A stretch of 64,000 nt of DNA, from assembly GCA_947496175.1 (NCBI GenBank), contig CANMBU010000001.1, positions 1,178,001 to 1,242,000 of the forward strand. Reading direction: 5' to 3'. This DNA comes from an uncultured Roseovarius sp. GTDB lineage: Bacteria; Pseudomonadota; Alphaproteobacteria; Rhodobacterales; Rhodobacteraceae. Position 1 is the first letter of the stretch, and every line of letters begins with the position of its first letter. The position numbers and the translations under genes are program-made. The notes under the pieces are model-generated. The model did not search any database, had not been told where the DNA came from, and was given only the letters and a program-made list of their open reading frames with translations. Positions 33,876-42,781 of this stretch are shown here, one piece after another.

Positions 33876-34583
33876 ATGACCCGTTCGACTCGCCTTTTTG
33901 ACATCATCCAGATTTTGCGCAGCGCTGACGGGCCCGTCACGGCACAGCGTCTTGCAGAGGAACTGGAGGTGACCAAGCGAACGATCTATCGTGATGTGGT
34001 GGCATTGCAGGCGATGCGGGTGCCCGTCGAGGGAGAGGCGGGCGTGGGATACATGCTGCGCGCTGGCTATGATCTGCCGCCTCTGATGTTCAGCGCTGAG
34101 GAACTAGAGGCGCTTTATGTCGGCATGGCGCTTTTGCACCGCACGGGTGATCCGGGGCTGGAAAGGGCGGCGCGGCGGGCTGCGGAAAAGATCGCAACGG
34201 CCTTGCCCGGAGGGGCACCGCATGTGCCGTTACGGGTGTCCGGTTGGAATAGGGTGCCGCGTGACGGGGCGGATGCCGAGCAATTGCGCGGTTACATCCG
34301 GGATGCAGTGGAGTTGCAGATCACCTATCTCGACCTCAAGGGCACGCAAACGAAACGTGCGATCAAACCGTTGGCGCTGACCTATCATATCGAGGTGGTT
34401 TTGCTGGCGGCTTGGTGCGGGTTGCGTCAGGATTTCCGCAGCTTCCGGATTGACCGGATCTCTGATTTCGTGCCGACCGGAGAGGTGTTTCCGCAAGAAG
34501 CAGGCGCCTTGCGCAAAGCCTGGGCAGAGACGTTGGAGCATGAAGACTGGGTGCTCTACAACGCCAGCAAGCCGCTAGAGTAA
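33876..34583 (+). CDS. YafY/DeoR-type regulator with WYL domain
   Basis: A 235-residue regulator with an N-terminal winged helix (MTRSTRLFDIIQILRSADGP, LEVTKRTIYRDVVALQAMRV, residues 1-55) and a WYL domain (about 130-215: LQITYLDLKGTQTKRAIKPL, VLLAAWCGLRQDFRSFRIDR). Members are often single-gene switches for the divergent operon, sensing a small ligand or nucleotide. It faces away from the NIF3/PEP-mutase operon and overlaps the end of the racemase-like gene by 9 bp, convergently. Confidence 0.92.
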   Translation: MTRSTRLFDIIQILRSADGPVTAQRLAEELEVTKRTIYRDVVALQAMRVPVEGEAGVGYMLRAGYDLPPLMFSAEELEALYVGMALLHRTGDPGLERAARRAAEKIATALPGGAPHVPLRVSGWNRVPRDGADAEQLRGYIRDAVELQITYLDLKGTQTKRAIKPLALTYHIEVVLLAAWCGLRQDFRSFRIDRISDFVPTGEVFPQEAGALRKAWAETLEHEDWVLYNASKPLE

Positions 34584-35666
34584 CCCACGGGTCTTGAGGT
34601 CTTGCAGCACAGCTTCGGTATCGGCGCCGCGTTCGGGGATTGGGGCCGGTTCTGGAACTACGCTATCGAAGCGGGGCGCGGGGGCAGGCTGCAGTACGCC
34701 CTGTCCCTCAGACCACACCGCGCGTGCGGCCATGTGGGGCTCGTCCTTGGCAGACCATGGGTCCAGGACCGGCGCAACGCAGGCATCTGTCCCATCGAAC
34801 AGCGCGGCCCAGTGCGAGACGGGTTGGCCTGCGAAAATCTCGGCAAGGCGGGCTGTTTGGTTTGGCCATTGCGCCCGGTCATATTGGTCCTTGAAATCAG
34901 GATCATCCCTCAGGCTCATCTGGTCCAGAAAGATGGCGTAGAACTGTGGTTCAAGACATTGGACCGAAAGATAGGCGCCATCGGCGCAGGGATAGACCCG
35001 ACCCCAAGGTGGGTGATCCAGAAGGCTTTGGCCTCTTTCGCGGGTGACGTTGCCGCCGCCAGCCATTGCCAAGAAAAGCGCCATCATATGAGCCGAGCCA
35101 TCGACGATGGCCGCATCCACCACGGTGCCTTGCCCTGTGCGTGTGGCATTGAGGATACCGGCTAGAATGCCTGCGACAAGATACAGTGCACCGCCGCCGA
35201 TGTCGCCCACGATGGTGGGGGGTGTCAGTGGCACGTCACCGGGCGTCGACGCGTACCAAAGCGCGCCTGAGTTGGCGATGTAGTTATAGTCATGCCCGGC
35301 CGTGTGGGCGCGGGGGCCGTCCTGACCCCAGCCGGTCATGCGACCGTAGACAAGTTTGGCGTTGGTGTCAGCAAACGCCTCTGGCCCCAGGCCAAGCCGT
35401 TCCATCACACCGGGCCGCAGCCCTTCGATCAGGGCGTCGGCGTCGTTCACCAAGGCCCTGGCCGCCGCAAAACCTTTGGGTGATTTCAGGTCGAGCACAA
35501 CCGCGCGCTTTCCCCGGTCAAGCATATTGTGCTCGCCCATGGTTGGGTTGGCGGGGCCGGGGCGCTGGATCACGGTCACGTCGGCCCCGAGGTCGGCCAG
35601 CATCATGGCGGCAAAAGGACCAGGCCCGAGTCCTTCAAATTCTACGACCTTGATCCCTGAAAGCAT
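34575..35666 (-). CDS. CaiB/BaiF CoA-transferase family, alpha-methylacyl-CoA racemase-like
   Basis: A 363-residue CaiB-fold protein, started at ATG 35664-35666 (MLSGIKVVEFEGLGPGP). It has GWGQDGPRAHTAGHDYNYIA and IVGDIGGGALYLVAGI; the His of GHDYNY and the Asp of GDIGGG sit where the catalytic pair of Mycobacterium alpha-methylacyl-CoA racemase is found. Epimerisation of 2-methylacyl-CoA thioesters is thus more likely than CoA transfer, though an unusual substrate remains possible. It follows a DMT transporter gene by 10 bp on the same strand. Confidence 0.88.
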   Translation of the reverse strand: MLSGIKVVEFEGLGPGPFAAMMLADLGADVTVIQRPGPANPTMGEHNMLDRGKRAVVLDLKSPKGFAAARALVNDADALIEGLRPGVMERLGLGPEAFADTNAKLVYGRMTGWGQDGPRAHTAGHDYNYIANSGALWYASTPGDVPLTPPTIVGDIGGGALYLVAGILAGILNATRTGQGTVVDAAIVDGSAHMMALFLAMAGGGNVTRERGQSLLDHPPWGRVYPCADGAYLSVQCLEPQFYAIFLDQMSLRDDPDFKDQYDRAQWPNQTARLAEIFAGQPVSHWAALFDGTDACVAPVLDPWSAKDEPHMAARAVWSEGQGVLQPAPAPRFDSVVPEPAPIPERGADTEAVLQDLKTRGLL

Positions 35667-35676
35667 TTGCTTTGTC

Positions 35677-36663
35677 TCACCACCGCCCATGGACACGCTT
35701 GCCGCGCAAAACACGGCGTTTCTTTTGGTATTCACGCAGGAACACAAACAACCCTGCCCCGAGGATAAGTGCAATGCCCATTAACGTCACCGCATCCGGT
35801 AGGTCGGCCCAGATGAGCCAGCCCCAGAAGATGGCCAGTGGCAGGCCGGCATATTCAAAGGGCGCGACAACAGCGGCATCGGCCGAGCGATAGGCTTGCG
35901 CCAATGCGTAACCGACCACCGCAGAATTGAACCCCAGCCCAAGGAAGAGCCAGACATCGCGCCCTTCTGGCCAGACCCAGGCCCGGAGTAAGAAAATAAG
36001 GCTTTCATTTGTGACGCCTTCGGCATAGTGGCCGTCGCCTGCCACGATCCAGAACCCCAGGCTGACAAAGATGAAGGTCACCTGGATGTAGACCGCCAGT
36101 GCGGAGGCTTTGGATGTGACACCCAACATACGCGTCAACACCTGGTTCGTGGCATAGGTGATGGCCGCCAGAATGGGCAGAAGATAGATAACCATCGGCG
36201 CGTCGCGCGCGGCCTGTCCGTCCCAGGGGCGGGTCATGATTATGACGCCGGCAAAGCCCACAACGACCGCGCCCAGACGCAAAGGACCAACCTTTTCACC
36301 CAACAGCGGCACACTGAGCAGCGTGATGAATAATGGCCCTACGAAGAACAGCGCTGTGGCCTCGGCCAAGGGGAGGACTGCGAGGGCGGCGAAGAATGTC
36401 ATATTGGCAATCACGATCATTCCGCAGCGTAGCAGATGCAGCGCCGGGCGGTCGGCGCGCAGGATCCGCCAACCACCTTCGAGTTGAACTAACATGAGGC
36501 TAAAAACAATTCCAATGGTCGAGCGGGCGAAAACCATTTGATGCAACGGGTAGCCGCCCGACAGAAACTTGATCAGCATGTCGTTCACAGAGATCGCCAA
36601 CACGCCCACGAGTATAAAGGCGATGCCCACACCCGGATTGCTTTGCGCCTGTGGAGTTTGCAT
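35677..36663 (-). CDS. DMT-superfamily (EamA) transporter, second copy
   Basis: A 328-residue inner-membrane protein with about 10 helices and two EamA repeats (SVNDMLIKFLSGGYPLHQMV, AYRSADAAVVAPFEYAGLP), close in plan to the DMT transporter at 20493-21446. The last residues are strongly basic (QKKRRVLRGKRVHGRW), a cytoplasmic tail. It precedes the racemase-like gene by 10 bp. The substrate is unknown. Confidence 0.88.
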   Translation of the reverse strand: MQTPQAQSNPGVGIAFILVGVLAISVNDMLIKFLSGGYPLHQMVFARSTIGIVFSLMLVQLEGGWRILRADRPALHLLRCGMIVIANMTFFAALAVLPLAEATALFFVGPLFITLLSVPLLGEKVGPLRLGAVVVGFAGVIIMTRPWDGQAARDAPMVIYLLPILAAITYATNQVLTRMLGVTSKASALAVYIQVTFIFVSLGFWIVAGDGHYAEGVTNESLIFLLRAWVWPEGRDVWLFLGLGFNSAVVGYALAQAYRSADAAVVAPFEYAGLPLAIFWGWLIWADLPDAVTLMGIALILGAGLFVFLREYQKKRRVLRGKRVHGRW

Positions 36664-36796
36664 TGAGAGACCTTTCTCTTGCGGAGTAACAGACAGAACG
36701 CAAAGGGGTCTGGCCCATTTGCGACCCTTATGCGGGTCTTGGCCTCTGACCGCGCTTCGACTACCAAGGAAGGGTCAGAGTTCAGGGAGTCTTACG

Positions 36797-37300
36797 ATGC
36801 ATATGAGCGGCGCACGCATGATCAACGCGGACAAATCCACCGTCTGGAACGCGCTCTTGAGCGCTGAGGTGCTTAAGGAATGCGTGCCGGGTGCCAAGGA
36901 CCTTTCCGGAACGCCCGAAGACGGGTTTGAGGCCACAGTTGTGCAAAAGGTCGGCCCCGTGAAAGCCACGTTCAAAGGAACGGTGACCCTGTCGAACATA
37001 GTGGAGGGCGAGAGCCTTCGTCTTGATGGGGAAGGCAAAGGCGGCGCGGCCGGTTTTGCCAAGGGGGGTGCTGATGTGCGGCTGACCGAGACCGATGAGG
37101 GTATCGAGCTGGCCTATGACGTGGATGCCAAGGTTGGCGGCAAACTGGCGCAGCTTGGTAGCCGGATTGTGGACGGCTTTGCCAAAAAGATGGCGGATCA
37201 GTTCTTTGAAAACCTCGAAAAAGTTATCGAAGGCCCAAGCGAGGACGATGCCCCGGAAGAGGCGGAAAAGAAGGGCTGGCTCAAGCGGCTTATTTCATAA
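36797..37300 (+). CDS. CoxG-like SRPBCC-fold protein
   Basis: A 167-residue protein of the START/SRPBCC superfamily (CoxG group). I chose ATG 36797 (MHMSGARMINADKSTVWNAL) with AGGGAG about 7 bp upstream; the earlier in-frame start lies across the promoter region of the divergent gene. Features are TVWNALLSAEVLKECVPGAK, VGPVKATFKGTV and LGSRIVDGFAKKMADQFFE. In other organisms CoxG-like proteins help anchor or mature Mo/CO dehydrogenases; none is present here, so the role is open. The C-terminal tail is charged (PEEAEKKGWLKRLIS). Confidence 0.9.
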   Translation: MHMSGARMINADKSTVWNALLSAEVLKECVPGAKDLSGTPEDGFEATVVQKVGPVKATFKGTVTLSNIVEGESLRLDGEGKGGAAGFAKGGADVRLTETDEGIELAYDVDAKVGGKLAQLGSRIVDGFAKKMADQFFENLEKVIEGPSEDDAPEEAEKKGWLKRLIS

Positions 37301-37973
37301 TTGTCTCGGCAATCCGCGCGCCTATGGCATCACTGCCCTTGGTGGACGGATGGATCAGATCAACCGCGTGATAGCTTCGGTCGCCATCGGGAACGAGGTC
37401 TTGCAGGGAGACGAAGTGAACACCTCTGTCCAAGGCCGCCAGTTTGGCCACACGACGATCCATTTCCTGACCTTCATCAACGCAGTGCTCAATCGGAGAG
37501 GTAACACCTGGGGTGCGCAGGTAACCCACAAAGACCACATTGGCCCCGGATTGGCGCATCTTTGAGACAAAGCCGGGAATGACGCCGCGCCGTCCGTCTT
37601 CGGAAATCAGGCGGTCAATCTTGCCCCTGCATGGCCCACAGCCACAGCCCCACAAAAGGTCATTGCCGCCCCCATTCAGAACGACCCAGTTCCAGTTGCC
37701 CTTGCGATATTGCTTGGTGATGTTGAGACCTGCCGCGCCGGAGATTGGCAAGGCATAAAGAAAACGCGCACCTGTGACCGAGCGATCCACGACCTGTTCG
37801 CCCAGGCGTCGTTCCATGGCGTCGGCGACCGCCTGACCGCGCATGCCATGCACGGCCATCATCGAATCCCCCATCAGAAGAATGCGCGGGTTTTCTTCAT
37901 GTTGAATCGTTTCAGTGCACCCGGCGACGCCCAGGCACACCAGTGCCACGACCAGAAAAGACAGGTGGTTCAT
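37290..37973 (-). CDS. SGNH/GDSL-type hydrolase lipoprotein
   Basis: A 227-residue exported lipoprotein: a signal sequence ends in the lipobox LGVAGC (Cys19), followed by the GDS nucleophile block ILLMGDSMMAVHG, the oxyanion Asn in LNGGGNDLLWGC and the DxxH pair in DLIHPS. An unusual GCGCGPC cysteine cluster lies right after the Asn block and may bind metal or form disulfides. Likely an esterase or lipase facing the periplasm. Its 3' end overlaps the convergent CoxG-like gene by about 11 bp. Confidence 0.86.
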   Translation of the reverse strand: MNHLSFLVVALVCLGVAGCTETIQHEENPRILLMGDSMMAVHGMRGQAVADAMERRLGEQVVDRSVTGARFLYALPISGAAGLNITKQYRKGNWNWVVLNGGGNDLLWGCGCGPCRGKIDRLISEDGRRGVIPGFVSKMRQSGANVVFVGYLRTPGVTSPIEHCVDEGQEMDRRVAKLAALDRGVHFVSLQDLVPDGDRSYHAVDLIHPSTKGSDAIGARIAETIMK

Positions 37974-38024
37974 CAGCCCTTACCCCATTGAAAACACACG
38001 TAACCCCAAGGCGGACCCAACCCG

Positions 38025-38046
38025 CCTCAACATCTCATGGTTGAGG
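38025..38046. repeat. 7-bp hairpin in the leader before the ABC exporter genes
   Basis: CCTCAAC (38025-38031) and GTTGAGG (38040-38046) form a perfect stem with an 8-base loop, inside the 248-bp gap between the SGNH lipoprotein gene and the ABC ATPase gene. There is no T-tract. I see no gene in the remainder of this gap. Confidence 0.4.
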
Positions 38047-38221
38047 TTAAGGGAGCGCTAATCAATCCAGAACTTGGAAACACAGCGTTGACGATAGGGT
38101 GCCATTGATATGCAAAAATGCACAAGTCCCTCGCGTGATGTGTATGTTGCACACCGAAGTCAGGGAGCTAAAATTGCCCGATACGCCATCACCAGGCATG
38201 CGCGTGAAAAGCGGGGACACA

Positions 38222-39151
38222 ATGCCAGCTATTGTCGAGGTTAATGACCTTAGAAAAACCTATAGTGGAGGGTTCGAAGCGCTCAAGGGCGTGTCTCTGA
38301 CCATTCAGGCAGGTGAAATCCTCGCATTGCTGGGTCCCAATGGGGCGGGCAAGACGACCCTCATTTCGACGCTTTGTGGCATCACCCAGCCCAGCTCTGG
38401 CTCCGCCATTGTTGGCGGCCATGACATTCAGAAGGATTTCAGAGAGGCGCGGCGGTTGATTGGGCTTGTGCCACAAGAGGTGGCGCTGGAGCCATTTGAG
38501 AAGGTGATCAACACGGTGCGCTTTTCGCGGGGGCTTTTTGGTAAGCCGCGCAATGATGCGTTGATCGAGCGGATTTTGCGGCAGCTGACCTTGTGGGACA
38601 AACGCGACGCGCAGATCAAGGAACTGTCGGGCGGGATGAAACGACGGGTGCTCATTGCCAAGGCGCTCTGTCATGAGCCACGGGTGCTATTTTTGGATGA
38701 GCCCACTGCGGGCGTCGATGTCGAGTTGCGCCGGGACATGTGGCAGATCGTTGAAGAGCTGCGGCAGGACGGAGTGACTATTATCCTGACCACACATTAC
38801 ATCGAAGAGGCCGAGGCGATTGCCGACCGGGTGGCGGTGATCAACGGGGGTGAAATCCTTTTGGTCGAGCAGAAAGCTGCGCTGATGAAGCAGTTGGGGC
38901 GCAAAGTGCTTCGGATTGACCTCACCACGGCGGTGCAGGCCGTGCCAGAGGCGCTGGCCGGATATGATCTTGAGCTGAGCGCGGATGGCACCAGCCTGAC
39001 CTACACATATGATACGCGGGCCGAGCGGACGGGTATCACGCGGCTCCTGCAGGATCTTGCGGGGGCGGGGCTGTCGCTGCGTGATATTCAGACGAAAGAG
39101 TCCAGTCTGGAGGAGATTTTCGTCGGTCTCGTAAAGGAGGGTGCGGCATGA
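38222..39151 (+). CDS. ABC transporter ATP-binding protein (YadG type)
   Basis: A 309-residue ATPase, started at ATG 38222 ([17 protein letters not shown]), the usual DrrA/YadG length; longer in-frame starts lack a binding site. Walker [13 protein letters not shown]-loop VPQEVALEP, signature LSGGMKRRV, Walker [13 protein letters not shown] and the H-loop [10 protein letters not shown] are all intact. The roughly 80-residue C-terminal extension is typical of polysaccharide, lipid or drug exporters. It is coupled to the permease by a 4-bp ATGA overlap. Confidence 0.95.
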   Translation: MPAIVEVNDLRKTYSGGFEALKGVSLTIQAGEILALLGPNGAGKTTLISTLCGITQPSSGSAIVGGHDIQKDFREARRLIGLVPQEVALEPFEKVINTVRFSRGLFGKPRNDALIERILRQLTLWDKRDAQIKELSGGMKRRVLIAKALCHEPRVLFLDEPTAGVDVELRRDMWQIVEELRQDGVTIILTTHYIEEAEAIADRVAVINGGEILLVEQKAALMKQLGRKVLRIDLTTAVQAVPEALAGYDLELSADGTSLTYTYDTRAERTGITRLLQDLAGAGLSLRDIQTKESSLEEIFVGLVKEGAA

Positions 39152-39909
39152 ACTTCCTTGCGATCGGGGCCATCTATAAATTTGAAATGGCGCGGTTTTT
39201 CCGCACGCTTTTGCAGAGCTTTGTATCGCCGGTTCTGTCGACCTCACTGTATTTCGTTGTCTTCGGGGCTGCGATAGGCTCTCGGATTCAAGAGGTGGAA
39301 GGTGTCAGCTACGGCGCGTTCATTGTGCCCGGGCTGATCATGTTGTCGGTCATGACACAGGCCATCTCGGCGGCGTCATTCGGGATTTACTTCCCAAAAT
39401 TCATCGGCACGATTTTTGAGTTGCTCTCTGCACCGGTCACTTTCTTTGAGATTGTCATTGGTTATGTCGGTGCGGCGGCGACCAAGGCGCTGTTCATCGG
39501 CACCGTGATCCTGGCCACTGCTGCGCTTTTTGTGGACCTGGAAATTCAGTATCCACTGGCCATGGTGGCCTTCCTTCTGATGACCTGCATAAGCTTTTCG
39601 CTTTTCGGGTTCATCATCGGCATATGGGCGCAGAGTTTCGAGCAGCTACAGCTTGTGCCCCTGTTGATCGTCACGCCTCTGGTCTTCCTCGGTGGGTCTT
39701 TTTACTCAATCTCGATGCTGCCTCCGGTCTGGCAGACCATCACGCTTTTCAATCCGGTGGTCTATCTTGTCTCGGGCTTTCGCTGGTCCTTTTTTGGGCA
39801 GGCGGATGTGTCCATCGGTTTTAGCCTTTTCGCCATCGCGGCCTTTACCGCGATCTGCTTGTTTCTGGTCTGGCGCATCTTCAAAACGGGCTACCGCATC
39901 AGAAGCTGA
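39148..39909 (+). CDS. ABC-2 type permease (YadH type)
   Basis: A 253-residue inner-membrane protein with six expected helices and the ABC-2 signature late in the sequence ([37 protein letters not shown]). Partner of the upstream ATPase. YadGH-like pairs are probable exporters of a hydrophobic or lipid-like substrate; the substrate is unknown. A terminator-like hairpin follows about 40 bp after the stop. Confidence 0.94.
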   Translation: MNFLAIGAIYKFEMARFFRTLLQSFVSPVLSTSLYFVVFGAAIGSRIQEVEGVSYGAFIVPGLIMLSVMTQAISAASFGIYFPKFIGTIFELLSAPVTFFEIVIGYVGAAATKALFIGTVILATAALFVDLEIQYPLAMVAFLLMTCISFSLFGFIIGIWAQSFEQLQLVPLLIVTPLVFLGGSFYSISMLPPVWQTITLFNPVVYLVSGFRWSFFGQADVSIGFSLFAIAAFTAICLFLVWRIFKTGYRIRS

Positions 39910-39950
39910 GACGGAAAAATGACGGGAGCGTATGGCGTGGCCAAAATGCC

Positions 39951-39980
39951 CGTGACCCAATCTTTTTAGGTCACGATTTT
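39951..39980 (+). terminator. Terminator-like hairpin after the ABC exporter
   Basis: CGTGACC (39951-39957) and GGTCACG (39969-39975) make a 7-bp stem with an 11-base loop, followed by ATTTTAAA. It is weaker than the other two terminators in the window because the T-run is only four. Confidence 0.55.
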
Positions 39981-40026
39981 AAACCATGACCCCACACACC
40001 TTGTCGGCGCGTCTTCGACATTCTAC

Positions 40027-40833
40027 ATGCCACCAATGGAATTGCGTCTGCCTCTCATCAACCGGAACCCTATGGTTGCGGTCGTTCGCCTGAGCGGTGC
40101 CATTGGCGCCGGAGGTCGGCTGCCTCTGAATGACGAGGCCATGGCGCCTGTGATTGAAAAGGCTTTTCGCAAAGGCAAGCCCGTTGCGGTGGCTTTGGTG
40201 ATTAATTCGCCAGGGGGGTCGCCGGTACAATCGGCGCTTATTGCCGCGCGTATCCGAAGGCTGGCAGCGGAAAAGGACATTCCGGTTCACGCCTTTGTCG
40301 AGGACGTGGCCGCGTCTGGCGGGTATTGGCTGGCAAGCGCGGCGGATGACATTTGGGTCGATGAGAATTCGATTGTCGGATCTATCGGGGTGATCTCGGC
40401 CGGGTTCGGGGCGCACGTGTTTTTGTCAAGACAAGGCATTGAGCGCCGTATTTACACCGCCGGAAAATCCAAGAGCACGCTCGATCCCTTCATGCCGGAA
40501 AAGAAAGAGGATGTGGCGCGGCTCAAGTCCCTGCTGGAGGACATGCACACGTCGTTCATATCTCAGATCAAGACGCGACGTGGTGATCGGTTGACCAGTG
40601 ATGTGGATCTTTTCACAGGTGAATTCTGGTTGGGTTCTCGTGGTGTTGAGCTTGGCTTGGCCGACGGGGTTGGGCATCTGGTGCCCAAGCTCAAACAACT
40701 CTACGGCGACAAGGTGCGCTTCTCGGTCTATGGCCGTAAGCGGGGTCTCTTTCAACGCTTCGGTATGACCATGGCCGAAGACGCTTTTGCCGCAATAGAA
40801 GAGCGCGCGGCTTATGCGCGGTTCGGACTCTGA
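40027..40833 (+). CDS. S49-family peptidase (SppA/SohB-like)
   Basis: A 268-residue short S49 protease. Features: VINSPGGSPVQSALI (near residues 59-72), the nucleophile Ser97 in VAASGGYWLAS, SIVGSIGVISAGFGAH, and YTAGKSKSTLDPF with Lys149 as probable general base. There is no signal peptide, so it is cytoplasmic or peripheral. Related enzymes degrade leftover signal peptides. It leads a cluster with a small zinc-ribbon membrane protein, a Na+/Ca2+ exchanger and a reductase gene. Confidence 0.92.
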   Translation: MPPMELRLPLINRNPMVAVVRLSGAIGAGGRLPLNDEAMAPVIEKAFRKGKPVAVALVINSPGGSPVQSALIAARIRRLAAEKDIPVHAFVEDVAASGGYWLASAADDIWVDENSIVGSIGVISAGFGAHVFLSRQGIERRIYTAGKSKSTLDPFMPEKKEDVARLKSLLEDMHTSFISQIKTRRGDRLTSDVDLFTGEFWLGSRGVELGLADGVGHLVPKLKQLYGDKVRFSVYGRKRGLFQRFGMTMAEDAFAAIEERAAYARFGL

Positions 40834-40834
40834 C

Positions 40835-41005
40835 GTGCTATCGAAGATCGCCATACTCTTTCTGGTATTCATGGCCATTCTGGCGATGTTCGGGCGACTG
40901 CGCTTTCCTGGGCAAAAAAAGCTTCAATCCGCCAAGTGCTCTAAATGCGGACGGTTTCGGATCGGCAAGGGACCCTGCCCATGTGGTAAGGATGGCCGCG
41001 CATGA
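40835..41005 (+). CDS. Small membrane protein with C-terminal zinc ribbon (56 residues)
   Basis: Read from GTG 40835, one base after the protease stop (an ATG at 40814 would overlap the protease). One hydrophobic helix (KIAILFLVFMAILAMFG) is followed by a basic linker and the ribbon CSKCGRFRIGKGPCPCG, whose four cysteines could hold one zinc. Its stop overlaps the next ATG (ATGA). A similar TM-plus-ribbon protein lies at 48287-48490. Function unknown; the position argues for translation with its neighbours. Confidence 0.78.
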   Translation: MLSKIAILFLVFMAILAMFGRLRFPGQKKLQSAKCSKCGRFRIGKGPCPCGKDGRA

Positions 41006-41970
41006 TGCCTTGGCTGCTCTCTGGCCTGGGCCTGCTGATCTTGCTTCTGGCTGGGGATGCTCTTGTCAAAGGCGCCGTGAACCTAAGCCTGCGTCTGGGT
41101 GTTCCAGCGCTTATCGTGAGCCTCACCATTGTCGCCTTCGGCACCTCTGCACCTGAACTGTTGATCGCGATCAACGCCGTGCTGGAAGGTAAGCCGGGCC
41201 TGGCTCTGGGCAATGTTGTTGGCTCTAACACAGCGAACATTCTGTTGGTGATGGGCGTCCCGGCGATGCTTGCCGTGCTCTACACGTCACATTGCAACAC
41301 GCGCAAAACCTATATTTTCATGATCGTCTCGACGCTCGTGTTCATTGCTCTTGCATTTCGAGGCGTATTTGATGCGCTCGCGGGATGCATATTGCTGGCG
41401 ATTCTGGCCTATGTGCTGTTCGACGCCTTTCGCGATGCGCATCGCCATCGCAAGTCCGGTGGCGCACCGGGAGCCGGATGTGCCGAGGAGGACGAAGAAG
41501 AGCTTGAAGGCGCGGATCCAAACATGCCCTGGTGGCAGATCATTGTCTTTCTTGCGCTTGGGCTTGTTGGGCTGCCACTGGGCGCGGACTTGTTGGTGAC
41601 CAATGCGTCGATAATCGCCAAGAGCTTTGGGGTCAGCGACGCTGTTATTGGTTTGACGCTCGTGGCGCTGGGCACATCCCTGCCGGAATTGGCAACGACT
41701 GTTATGGCGGCGCGACGTGGTCAGGCGGATGTGGCGCTGGGCAATGTCATTGGGTCGAACATGTTCAACCTTTTGGCTATTATCGGAATCACAACCCTTG
41801 TCGGGCCTATACCGGTTGATTCTGAGTTCCTTCGGTTTGACCTCTGGGTGATGCTTTGCGCATCGCTTCTCATTATTCCGTTTGTCTTTTTCAAGCGCGA
41901 CATTACCCGTGTCTGGGGTGTTTGTTTGACTGCGCTATATCTGGTCTACATTCTTGTTGTCTTGACCTGA
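41002..41970 (+). CDS. Sodium/calcium exchanger-type antiporter
   Basis: A 322-residue CaCA-family antiporter with about 10 helices in two inverted halves. The alpha repeats are visible: LTIVAFGTSAPELLIAINA with GNVVGSNTANILL, and LTLVALGTSLPELATTVMA with GNVIGSNMFNLL. An acidic cytoplasmic loop (EEDEEELEGAD) between them may bind calcium. It follows the zinc-ribbon gene with a 4-bp overlap. YrbG-type members move Na+ or K+ against Ca2+. Confidence 0.94.
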   Translation: MMPWLLSGLGLLILLLAGDALVKGAVNLSLRLGVPALIVSLTIVAFGTSAPELLIAINAVLEGKPGLALGNVVGSNTANILLVMGVPAMLAVLYTSHCNTRKTYIFMIVSTLVFIALAFRGVFDALAGCILLAILAYVLFDAFRDAHRHRKSGGAPGAGCAEEDEEELEGADPNMPWWQIIVFLALGLVGLPLGADLLVTNASIIAKSFGVSDAVIGLTLVALGTSLPELATTVMAARRGQADVALGNVIGSNMFNLLAIIGITTLVGPIPVDSEFLRFDLWVMLCASLLIIPFVFFKRDITRVWGVCLTALYLVYILVVLT

Positions 41971-41983
41971 GGGGAGCAACTTT

Positions 41984-42781
41984 GTGGCAAAGACTTCACC
42001 AAAACGCGCGCTTGTAACCGGGGCGGGCAAAAGAGTTGGCCGGGAAATGGCGCTGTATCTCGGACGTCGAGGGTTTGATGTGGCAGTTCACTACGCCACC
42101 TCTTCTGCCGGGGCCGAGGAAGTTGTTAAAGAGATCCGTTCGATGGGTCAAACAGCTGCCGCGCTTCAGGCGAACTTGCTTGATGAAAGTGCCGTGCAGT
42201 CGCTGGTCCCGAGTGCAGTAGCGGCGCTGGGTGGGCCGCTGACTTTGCTCGTGAACAACGCGTCGATTTTTGAGCAGGACACCTATGAAACGGCGACGCG
42301 ACATAGTTGGGATATGCATATCGAGTCCAACCTGCGTGCGCCATTCGTGCTCACTCAGGCGCTGGCCTCGCAAATCCCGGACCCGGTGATTGACGACATG
42401 AACGAACCGGTGGCCCAAGGTTTGGTGGTTAACATGATCGACCAGCGTGTGCGTAAGTTGACCCCGGACTTTGCCAGCTACACGATTGCGAAGATGGGTC
42501 TTTGGGCGATGACCAGAACCGCGGCACAGGCGCTGGCCCCGCGTGTGCGTGTCAACGGAATTGGGCCAGGGCCGACCCTGCAAAGTACGGAACAAACATC
42601 TGAGCAGTTTGCAAAACAACGGGCGCGTACGGTTCTTAAACGTGGTGCCAGCCCGGCAGATATCACGGCGGCCTTGGGGTATTTCGTCGACGCTCCAGCT
42701 ATCACAGGGCAGCTACTTTGTGTCGATGGTGGACAGCATCTTGCCTGGCAAACTCCCGATGTGGTGGGTGTCGATCTGTGA
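41984..42781 (+). CDS. Short-chain dehydrogenase/reductase, pteridine-reductase-like
   Basis: A 265-residue SDR, started at GTG 41984 with GGGGAG upstream. The coenzyme motif is TGAGKRVGRE, followed by LLVNNASIFEQDTYE and the catalytic YTIAK. The NNASIFEQD and VNMIDQRVRKLTP wording resembles FolM/pteridine reductases, so it may reduce dihydromonapterin or dihydrofolate (inference). It is the last gene of the cluster starting at the S49 protease. Confidence 0.86.
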   Translation: MAKTSPKRALVTGAGKRVGREMALYLGRRGFDVAVHYATSSAGAEEVVKEIRSMGQTAAALQANLLDESAVQSLVPSAVAALGGPLTLLVNNASIFEQDTYETATRHSWDMHIESNLRAPFVLTQALASQIPDPVIDDMNEPVAQGLVVNMIDQRVRKLTPDFASYTIAKMGLWAMTRTAAQALAPRVRVNGIGPGPTLQSTEQTSEQFAKQRARTVLKRGASPADITAALGYFVDAPAITGQLLCVDGGQHLAWQTPDVVGVDL

